Positions 1 through 6,873 of a DNA stretch of 22,150 nucleotides are shown here, in pieces. Source of the stretch: UBA1447 sp964627535 (GTDB lineage: Bacteria > Bacillota > Clostridia > Oscillospirales > Acutalibacteraceae); the NCBI GenBank assembly GCA_964627535.1, contig CAZVJW010000055.1:1-22150 (forward strand), given 5' to 3'. The translations under genes were made by a program, and so were the position numbers. Every line of letters starts with the position of its first letter. Within the stretch, counting starts at the first letter, position 1. Below the pieces are notes generated by a model. The model had not been told where the DNA came from. It made no database searches and was given only the letters and a program-made list of their open reading frames with translations.

Positions 1-2
1 AC

Positions 3-2054
3 GCGCGCATCGTGTTTTCCACCTACCCGACGATGCTCAACGCCATTGATTCCGCCACGAGCGATGACGGCACACGGCTGTTCACGCCCGCGCATTTTGA
101 TTTGATTATTATTGACGAGGCACACCGGAGCATCTTTAAAAAATACCGGGCAATTTTTGAATATTTCGACGCGCTGCTTGTCGGCCTGACGGCCACGCCC
201 AAAACCGATGTGGACCGCAACACCTACAGCTTTTTTGAAATGGAAAGCGGCGTGCCGACTTACGCCTATGATTATGAAACCGCCACGGATGTGGACCATG
301 TGCTGGTGCCTTACCATAACATTGAAGTTCAGCTGAAGTTTATGGAAATGGGTATCAACTATGATGAGCTTTCGGAAGAGGACAAGGCACGGTATGAGGA
401 GGATTTCACGGACGAAGCCGGCGAAATGCCCGATTTTATTCCGTCACCCGCGCTGAACAAGTTTATTTTCAACCAGTTTACCGTTGACTATGTTCTGGAG
501 CGGTTAATGACCGCCGGGCTTAAAATCGAGGGCGGGGACAAACTCGGCAAAACTATCCTATTCGCGGCGAACAAACGCCATGCGGAATATATTGTGAACC
601 GTTTCAACATCCTGTACCCGCAGTATAACGGCGAATTCGCGCGGCGTATTGTGTGTGACGACAACTATGCCGAAACCTTAATTGCCGACTTCAAAAGCCC
701 AACTAAAATGCCGTTTATCGCCGTTTCGGTGGATATGCTGGATACGGGCATCGATGTGCCGGAAGTGCTGAATTTGGTTTATTTCAAAAAAGTGCGCTCC
801 AAAACGAAATTTTGGCAGATGCTCGGGCGCGGCACTCGGCTGTGCAAGGATATTTTCGGCCCCGGCAAAGATAAAAAGTGTTTTTACATCTTTGACTACT
901 GCACCAACTTCGAATTTTTCCGCACCAATCCGCAGGGGATCGAGGCGGCCGATACTGTCAGCCTTGTCCAAGCCGTTTATATAAAGAAAATACGCCTGAT
1001 TCAGCACCTGCAGGACGCGGCGTTTATTGAGGACAGGTATCAGAACTGGCGGGGTGAGTTGGTAAAGGAATGCCTCGCGCAGATAAACGCGCTGAACCCG
1101 GAACTTGTTAGTGTCCGTTTGCAGCTCCGGTATGTTGAAAAATTCAAGGAAGAAAAGGCGTTCACCTGCCTGACGGAGACGGACAAGGGCGAGCTTTGCA
1201 GCTTTATCGCGCCGCTTGTTTTCAGCACCGAAAGGGATGTGTATGCGCTCCGGTTCGATAATTTTATGGTCGGGCTGATTTTAGCGCAAATGGAAGGTTC
1301 GTCCTATTTTAAGAAATGCAGTAAAGAGCTTATCGGCATTGCCGAAAGCCTGTCGAAAAAAATCACCATCCCGCAGATAAAGGCGAAAATCGAACTGATC
1401 AAAACAGTGCAGACGGATGAATTTTGGGATAATACGGATGTGCTGACCTTTGAAAAGGTGCGCGCCGAACTGCGGAATTTGATTGTCTTCTTAATCGATG
1501 GTGATACAAAACCAATTGTGAAAACCGCGCTGACCGATATGGTTCTGAGTGAGACCGAAGGTAAATATATCGGCACCGGTTATGACTTTGAGGATTACAA
1601 ATTAAAGGTGAACCGCTATATTGAAAAGAACAAGAATAATATCGCCATCGCGAAGCTCCGCAAAAATATCCCGCTGACAATTGAAGATTACAAAATGCTT
1701 GAGCAAATATTCACCGGAGAACTCGGCACGAAAGAGGATTATGAGCGGGAGTATCAGGATACACCGTTCGGCCTGCTTGTGCGCAAAATCGCCAAACTCG
1801 AACATGAAGCCGCGATGGCCGCGTTTTCGGCGTTTATCAACAGCGAATCCCTCAACCGGGAGCAGATAGTGTTTATCACAAAAATCATCGAATACATCGC
1901 GCAAAACGGCTATGTGGAGAATATGGCAAAACTCATGGAACCGCCGTTTGACAAGCCCGTGAGCTTTATCCGGCTGTTTGACAAAACGGAGCAGTCGCAG
2001 ATTATTGCAATTGTGAACCGGGTGAAGGAGAACGCGGTGAAGGTTGGGGCGTAG
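3..2054 (+). CDS. hsdR: Type I restriction enzyme R subunit, 5' truncated by window edge
   Basis: ATP-dependent translocase/endonuclease subunit of a type I restriction-modification complex, acting with HsdM and HsdS on unmethylated foreign DNA. The open frame runs in from the window edge (ARIVFSTYPT...), so the first in-frame start-like codon, GTG at 12, is not the real start. Visible SF2 helicase features, counted from the codon at base 3, are motif II DEAH (residues 38-41), motif III-like TATPK (about 63) and motif VI QMLGRGTRL (272-280). A long C-terminal region resembles the EcoEI-type HsdR C-terminal domain. The N-terminal nuclease domain and Walker A motif should lie upstream and are not seen. 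No hsdM or hsdS follows, so partners, if present, must be upstream. The reading frame shows no interruption. The family call is firm; whether the system is active cannot be judged here. Confidence 0.9.
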   Translation, partial: ARIVFSTYPTMLNAIDSATSDDGTRLFTPAHFDLIIIDEAHRSIFKKYRAIFEYFDALLVGLTATPKTDVDRNTYSFFEMESGVPTYAYDYETATDVDHVLVPYHNIEVQLKFMEMGINYDELSEEDKARYEEDFTDEAGEMPDFIPSPALNKFIFNQFTVDYVLERLMTAGLKIEGGDKLGKTILFAANKRHAEYIVNRFNILYPQYNGEFARRIVCDDNYAETLIADFKSPTKMPFIAVSVDMLDTGIDVPEVLNLVYFKKVRSKTKFWQMLGRGTRLCKDIFGPGKDKKCFYIFDYCTNFEFFRTNPQGIEAADTVSLVQAVYIKKIRLIQHLQDAAFIEDRYQNWRGELVKECLAQINALNPELVSVRLQLRYVEKFKEEKAFTCLTETDKGELCSFIAPLVFSTERDVYALRFDNFMVGLILAQMEGSSYFKKCSKELIGIAESLSKKITIPQIKAKIELIKTVQTDEFWDNTDVLTFEKVRAELRNLIVFLIDGDTKPIVKTALTDMVLSETEGKYIGTGYDFEDYKLKVNRYIEKNKNNIAIAKLRKNIPLTIEDYKMLEQIFTGELGTKEDYEREYQDTPFGLLVRKIAKLEHEAAMAAFSAFINSESLNREQIVFITKIIEYIAQNGYVENMAKLMEPPFDKPVSFIRLFDKTEQSQIIAIVNRVKENAVKVGA

Positions 2055-2068
2055 AGACGGGGAACACG

Positions 2069-2184
2069 ACCTCTCCGTCAACGCTTCGCGTTGCCACCTC
2101 TCCTGTTGCAGGCGAGGCAAGCACGAAGTTTCCCGTTCTTGGCTCTCCTATGATAGGAGAGCTGGCACGAAATGACTGAGAGGT
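2069..2184. repeat. Imperfect inverted-repeat intergenic element (~116 bp)
   Basis: The ends ACCTCTCCGTCA (2069-2080) and TGACTGAGAGGT (2173-2184) are inverted repeats matching at 11 of 12 positions. Inside are a 6-bp hairpin CAACGC-TTC-GCGTTG (2079-2093) and a 10-bp near-perfect palindrome GCTCTCCTAT-G-ATAGGAGAGC (2142-2162). No ORF fits inside. This is the architecture of a small non-autonomous (MITE-like) or structured-RNA intergenic repeat. No second copy is seen in this window, so repeat status in the genome is inferred. Confidence 0.6.
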
Positions 2185-2202
2185 AGAAAAAAACGCAATC
2201 CA

Positions 2203-2314
2203 TTAGCCCAGGCTAAAGCCGAGCTTTAGCCCTGCTAAAACCGAGTTTTAGCCCCGACTAAAGCCGAGTTTTAGCCCTGCAAAAGCCGAGCTTTAGCCCT
2301 GCAAAAGCCGAGCC
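2203..2314. repeat. Five tandem 22-23 bp hairpin-forming units
   Basis: Units begin with TTAGCCC at 2203, 2226, 2248, 2271 and 2293, following the pattern TTAGCCC-n-GC-WAAA-RCCGAGYT. Each junction forms a stem around a CGA loop. Unit 1 gives a 9-bp stem (GGCTAAAGC / GCTTTAGCC, 2211-2231). Unit 2 gives an 8-bp stem (GCTAAAAC / GTTTTAGC, 2234-2252). Unit 3 keeps pairing through a G-T wobble. Units 4 and 5 carry mismatches. The paired change from AAAGC/GCTTT to AAAAC/GTTTT keeps the stem, which suggests that structure matters or that the units arose by palindromic duplication. Confidence 0.8.
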
Positions 2315-2471
2315 TTAACTCCTGCCGCAGTTGACTGTGGTATATGTGGGCCCCCTTTTCTCCGGAAACGGGCATTCCCGGTAAACACACTTTTTTAAGC
2401 GCCATTATTATAAAGACGTTGTTGCCAAGGCATATGAAATGCACCCTGTCACAGCGTAAAGGAAGATTTTA
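2315..2471 (+). other. Leader region before the permease-LRR gene
   Basis: After the hairpin array there is about 157 nt with no ORF. It contains a small GC hairpin around CCGG-AAACGGGCATTC-CCGG (about 2362-2381) and an AT patch (about 2402-2413) that could be a -10, but no convincing -35 was found. A ribosome site AAAGGA lies at 2458-2463, eight bases before the TTG at 2472. Confidence 0.4.
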
Positions 2472-5400
2472 TTGGCGAAAACCGAAATACCAAAGCGGAC
2501 GCTTGCGGGTAAAGTGAATAAAGGCAGGCAATATGCCAAGACCGGTTTGCATGAGGTGAAGGCTCACTGGAACACGCCTCGCCCCGGCTTTGATATGCCG
2601 TATAAAGAGTGGGCTTGGACGACGCTGTGCAATGCCTTTGACGGAACGCATGGGGCGCTGTCCGGGTTCCTGTCCTTTTCCGCGAGCTGTTACCTGATTA
2701 TGCGCTACTATCAGGTTGATTCACTCGACTTTATGGCAATTAACCTGATTGGCGCGCCGCTGGGTTACCTCTGGTGCGTTCTCGGCTGGGGGATTGCGGA
2801 CAACCTCGGCCGTTTGGAAAAAAAGACGGAACGCAGGCTGATTGCCGTCTACTCCGCGGCAATTGCCATTGGGCTCGCACTTATCCTTTTCAGCCCCGTC
2901 TCCTTTGGTGAGGGCTTTATTCAGGGGTTAGGCAAGATTTTCGGTATTCAGGTTTTGCTGAGCGGTTACAACGCAATCAGGGAACTGCTGTTGAGAAAAT
3001 ACCTGATTCCGAAATTCGGGCGTTTCAAATTCTGGCCTTATGTCAACGCGCCTATGCGCATTATTACAACATTCTTCCTCCTTTTCTGGGATTTCAAGCA
3101 GTATAACTACGGCGATATGCTATGGCGGCTTTACCTGGTGTTTTCTCTTCACAGCGGGCGTACCACAGCTGGGTATGTCGGCAATATGTATAAATTCTCC
3201 ACCACCAATAACAATGAGCGCCTTATTTTGGAATGCTACCCCGTCAAAATAGGCGGTCTTATGAAGAATATTATTGCGGACTGGACAGTTCCGATTCTTG
3301 CCATGCAGTTCGGCGGCCCGGAAAACATCAGAACGATGCGCTGGCTTTTTTTCCCAATCGCAACGGTTGCGCTTGTTATGGTTCTGATAACCTTCCCGAA
3401 AATGCGTGAGCGTCTGCCGCAGCCACCCATCGAAAAAAAGGTCACCTTCAGTTTTTGGGAGGGTGTCACCGCGGTGCTCCGGAATAAATACCGCTGGATC
3501 ACGATGATATCCGGCATTTTCGACTTTCTCGGCGTCGGCGCAAGGTTAGCCCGCGACTGCATCTGGTTTTATATGCTGCGCATGACCGACGGTGTCTGGT
3601 TCGTGTTTCTGCGAACGGTATTTGATCTTTACAATATTCCTGCCGAATTTCTCGCGCCGTTTATTATCAAACGGTTTGACTTTAAAAAGCTGTATATGGT
3701 CTCCCGCGGTATTGCTGTTATTTGCGATATCTTTGAGCTGCTGGCAGTTATTTTCTGCAACAATCAAAGTGTTGTTACGATGGCGGTTTTGCTGCTGATC
3801 CTGAATTTTATAGCAGGGCTGCTGACGGGGGCCAACGGCAAAGCTACGGGCAACATGGGTATTAAAATTAACGATTACCAGATGTGGCTCAGTGGTGAAC
3901 GACTGGAAAATTTTTCCGGCATTTTCGGCTGGATCCAAGCTCCGCTTATTTATCTCATCGGCTTGATTATTCCGCTGCTGTACAGAACATACGGCCTGAC
4001 CTCTGACTATGATGTGCTTTTTAATCAGGATGTGCGTATAAAGGTATGGATATTCGGCGCGATATTATGCATCGCCGGCGATATTATCTGCATTCTGCCA
4101 TATTCGTTCTTTAATTATTCCAATCGCAAACACGAGCAGATAATGGAGGAACAGAAAGAACGGTCTGAGGCCGCATGGACAGAAGCAGAAGCGGAAGGCA
4201 CACTGACGCAGGACGGCGCCATCGGCCGGCCGTCTGTTTTTGTTGTAGAATCGGATGAAGCGGAAAAAATAGCCTCACTCGAACGTAAAAGGGAGAAGGA
4301 AGAGGCACTGGCGGCCGCAAAAGCGGAAAAAGCAAAGAGAAAACGATTCAGCCTTTTCCGGGATGAAAAAGATTACGTTCCGTTGCCGGAATTCAACAAA
4401 TCCGCAACGGAAGGCTGGCAGAGAAAGCTGTTCCGGAAGGAAGACATCGAAGGGGCTCTGGCAGACGCGGCGGTCTTTAAAGAGGACGGCGGGCAGATCA
4501 AACGCTACCTTCCGCCGAGAAAATTCGTGATGAAAAAAAGCGTAAAAGCAACCGTTTCAGTTGTTCTTGCCATAACAATAACGGCATCACTCGGTATTTC
4601 CTTCAAGACAGTGACCAACGCGAAAGCCGAAAAATATGTTTACGCTGAAAATATCGACGGCAAGGGCTTGAGCGGATATTATCTGGATCAGTTCAGCGGC
4701 CTTTCCTCGCAAAAAGAAATCAAACTGTATTACGCGAAGAATGAAATCAAGCCGCCGATTTGGCGGCAGGTGTTGGAATACTTCTCCATCATTGATGTGC
4801 CCCCCGACGAGTATATTGCTGATATAAACGGAAAATATGCCCCGCTCGTTGCGCTCGGAGATTTCTCCCTGCCGAATAACAGTTACCTGACAAGTATCAC
4901 CATCGGCCCGGAAATCAGCTATATCGGCAAATGGGTGTTCAACAACTGTCAAAATCTGCGCGAGTTCAAGGTGGACCCTGCCAACAAATGGTTTAAAGCG
5001 GTTGATGGTGTTCTCTATACAATCGACGGCAAGGAACTGGTTGCCTACCCGGAAGCGAGAGGTTATGATGATAAAGGCAATGAAAAATCCGGTGAAAACA
5101 CATGGGTGCCGTACAGCACCTACGAAATTCCGGATGGTGTTGCGAAGATATGGTATTATGCGTTCTATAAAGTGGATACGCTGGCAAGCGTCGCATTTCC
5201 GCCGACGCTCAAAGAAATCGGCGAAATGGCATTCTGGACGTGTAACAGCCTTGAAAGCCTGAAGCTGAACGAAGGCCTGGAGGTTATTGCTAAAGACGCG
5301 TTTTCCTACAACGTGAATCTGGAAGGCGATATCGTCTTTCCGTCCACGCTGTGCTCCATCGGGGACTTCGCCTTCAGCAAGGACGCCAAAATCACCGGAT

Positions 5401-5519
5401 TTACATTTAATATGACAAAAGCAATATTTGATGAAAGAGGCGTTACAACTGATGCTTACCGCTGGAATTACAGGACCGGCGCCTCAAAGGACAGCTTGCT
5501 GAAATTTCTCGGCGCATAA
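2472..5519 (+). CDS. MFS-like permease fused to a BspA-type leucine-rich-repeat domain
   Basis: 1015-aa protein with a TTG start supported by AAAGGA at 2458-2463. Residues about 50-550 form a polytopic, roughly 12-helix block resembling major-facilitator or GPH-type carriers. This is followed by a charged Glu/Lys/Ala-rich cytoplasmic linker (about 555-685), one more hydrophobic helix (about 688-710), and a C-terminal domain in which LRR_5/BspA repeats occupy about 805-990. The repeat pattern is visible in segments such as IGKWVFNNCQNLREF, IWYYAFYKVDTLASV and IGEMAFWTCNSLESL, and the insert DGVLYTIDGKELVAYP is typical of BspA proteins. If the first block has 12 helices, the extra helix would place the LRR domain outside the cell. 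Substrate is unknown. The downstream gene starts 37 nt later, so the two are probably co-transcribed. The LRR call is strong, the MFS call is moderate, and the physiological role is unknown. Confidence 0.75.
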   Translation: MAKTEIPKRTLAGKVNKGRQYAKTGLHEVKAHWNTPRPGFDMPYKEWAWTTLCNAFDGTHGALSGFLSFSASCYLIMRYYQVDSLDFMAINLIGAPLGYLWCVLGWGIADNLGRLEKKTERRLIAVYSAAIAIGLALILFSPVSFGEGFIQGLGKIFGIQVLLSGYNAIRELLLRKYLIPKFGRFKFWPYVNAPMRIITTFFLLFWDFKQYNYGDMLWRLYLVFSLHSGRTTAGYVGNMYKFSTTNNNERLILECYPVKIGGLMKNIIADWTVPILAMQFGGPENIRTMRWLFFPIATVALVMVLITFPKMRERLPQPPIEKKVTFSFWEGVTAVLRNKYRWITMISGIFDFLGVGARLARDCIWFYMLRMTDGVWFVFLRTVFDLYNIPAEFLAPFIIKRFDFKKLYMVSRGIAVICDIFELLAVIFCNNQSVVTMAVLLLILNFIAGLLTGANGKATGNMGIKINDYQMWLSGERLENFSGIFGWIQAPLIYLIGLIIPLLYRTYGLTSDYDVLFNQDVRIKVWIFGAILCIAGDIICILPYSFFNYSNRKHEQIMEEQKERSEAAWTEAEAEGTLTQDGAIGRPSVFVVESDEAEKIASLERKREKEEALAAAKAEKAKRKRFSLFRDEKDYVPLPEFNKSATEGWQRKLFRKEDIEGALADAAVFKEDGGQIKRYLPPRKFVMKKSVKATVSVVLAITITASLGISFKTVTNAKAEKYVYAENIDGKGLSGYYLDQFSGLSSQKEIKLYYAKNEIKPPIWRQVLEYFSIIDVPPDEYIADINGKYAPLVALGDFSLPNNSYLTSITIGPEISYIGKWVFNNCQNLREFKVDPANKWFKAVDGVLYTIDGKELVAYPEARGYDDKGNEKSGENTWVPYSTYEIPDGVAKIWYYAFYKVDTLASVAFPPTLKEIGEMAFWTCNSLESLKLNEGLEVIAKDAFSYNVNLEGDIVFPSTLCSIGDFAFSKDAKITGFTFNMTKAIFDERGVTTDAYRWNYRTGASKDSLLKFLGA

Positions 5520-5556
5520 TCACGCACACTTAATACTAAAAAGGAGCATTGCTGAT

Positions 5557-6624
5557 TTGAGCGGACAGGAAAAATTTTATTTGGGGTGGCAGGTCGGACT
5601 GTCATACGAAGCGGCGTCTCCGGAAGGGAACAGCCGTGAAAAAATATTAAATCTGCTTGATGAGATGGCGGATAACGGGATGAATATCCTCAGCCTGATG
5701 ATGACGGGTTACGCCCGGTTCGACCCGATGCACGACGGCTTTTGCTGGCCGGTAAAAAACCCGAAACTCGAATGTCTCCGAGATGTAAAATGCCTGAACG
5801 CCGATGTGCGGACGGAATATGTGTCCGCCGTCATTGAGGAAGCGGAAAAAAGGGGAATCGAAATACAGCTGTTTTCCAATCTTGCTATTTACAACCCCGA
5901 AAGAATCAGAATTTCTTACCCCGGTGCGGCGGAGCAGAAGGCAAAAGACGGTGAAATTCGTCCGTGGCTGTTTTGCCCCGACAGCGATGATGTTTGGCAG
6001 CTTGAAAAAGATGAAATTGAGGATTTGCTTACAATATACAACCATAAAAATGTACGGAGCATCAGCTTTGAACGGTTAAGCTTTTCAAAGGGGTCGTGCT
6101 GGTGCCGGTGCTCGGAGGCGCAGTTTTTTAAAGATACCGGATATTCAATCGCCGGTTACGGGGATGGCAACCCCGTTTTTGATGAGTGGAAAAACAGCAA
6201 CATAAACGGAAAGTTGCGGAATTTAAACGAAATGATTAAAACAATAAAACCGGGTACGGAAGTATGGCTGCATTCCTCCTGCGTGCCCGGCTGGGGGCAT
6301 GACCCGAAAAAGCTGAAAGAGGCGGGTGTGGATTGTGTCGTTCCCCATATCGCGCATTTCCCCATGAATCAGCAGGATTTTAACACGGTATTGGACAGGA
6401 TAAATCCTAATGACAAAGTTCTGCATTTCTGCGTTCGAAACAAGGCGCTGCAAAACTACAGGGTTTGGGAAAAGAACCCGCAAATCATCGCGGAAATCGG
6501 CGAATGGATTGAGCAGTACAGGCGCGAAAATAAAAACCTGAAAGGCATCCTGTTTTTCAACGAGAACACCGTCAGCAAAGAAAACCGTAATGCGGTTTAC
6601 CGGCTTGTTGAAAAATTGAAATAG
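5557..6624 (+). CDS. Putative TIM-barrel, glycoside-hydrolase-like protein
   Basis: 355-aa soluble protein without a signal peptide. The start is TTG at 5557, with AAGGAG at 5541-5546. Alternating strand/helix segments (FYLGWQVGLSY, NGMNILSLMM, GIEIQLFSNLA, VRSISFERLSF, TEVWLHSS, VDCVVPHIAHF, KGILFFNENT) look like a (beta/alpha)8 barrel. Glu172, at the end of the ISFE strand, and Glu336, in FFNEN near the C-terminus, occupy positions reminiscent of the acid/base and nucleophile of clan GH-A enzymes, but this is inference. A CWCRC cluster follows Glu172 by about a dozen residues. I do not recognise a named family. It lies 37 nt after the permease-LRR gene on the same strand, suggesting that it processes the transported compound. 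An alternative is a non-catalytic barrel or an isomerase-type enzyme. Confidence 0.55.
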   Translation: MSGQEKFYLGWQVGLSYEAASPEGNSREKILNLLDEMADNGMNILSLMMTGYARFDPMHDGFCWPVKNPKLECLRDVKCLNADVRTEYVSAVIEEAEKRGIEIQLFSNLAIYNPERIRISYPGAAEQKAKDGEIRPWLFCPDSDDVWQLEKDEIEDLLTIYNHKNVRSISFERLSFSKGSCWCRCSEAQFFKDTGYSIAGYGDGNPVFDEWKNSNINGKLRNLNEMIKTIKPGTEVWLHSSCVPGWGHDPKKLKEAGVDCVVPHIAHFPMNQQDFNTVLDRINPNDKVLHFCVRNKALQNYRVWEKNPQIIAEIGEWIEQYRRENKNLKGILFFNENTVSKENRNAVYRLVEKLK

Positions 6625-6827
6625 GACACTTTTACGGCTTTATACAAACCACCCAAAAAGGTATTACATTACTGCGGTCTTTTTCGCGCCATATGGCGTT
6701 GCCATCCTTGCCTTGCGGCAGCAAAGCATCGTCGTCCGCCTTGTGCAGCATAAAAAATCATCGCAAATCTAACAACGCTTTTCATCGCCGATTAGTATTA
6801 GTATTTCGGGGCAATAAGTGTAAAACA

Positions 6828-6850
6828 AAGGCAGCCGAACCGGCTGCCTT
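6828..6850 (-). terminator. Rho-independent terminator of the MMPL gene
   Basis: A 9-bp perfect stem AAGGCAGCC (6828-6836) / GGCTGCCTT (6842-6850) with a 5-nt loop. Read on the minus strand, it follows the MMPL stop codon by about 23 nt and continues into the T-rich tail TGTTTTAC. The plus-strand side lacks a clean T run, so it mainly serves the minus gene. No separate terminator is obvious for the convergent plus gene ending at 6624. Confidence 0.8.
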
Positions 6851-6873
6851 AAATAATTTGATTATTCTGTCAT

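Noticed and set aside
1602..2120. 172-aa minus-strand ORF antisense to hsdR
   Set aside because: A shadow frame of the HsdR coding region, with no family pattern or ribosome site.
2203..2314. CRISPR array
   Set aside because: Units are directly adjacent with no spacers and no cas genes are present.
6687..6698. 12-bp palindrome CGCCATATGGCG
   Set aside because: Too short and isolated, with no T run or nearby promoter; chance is likely.
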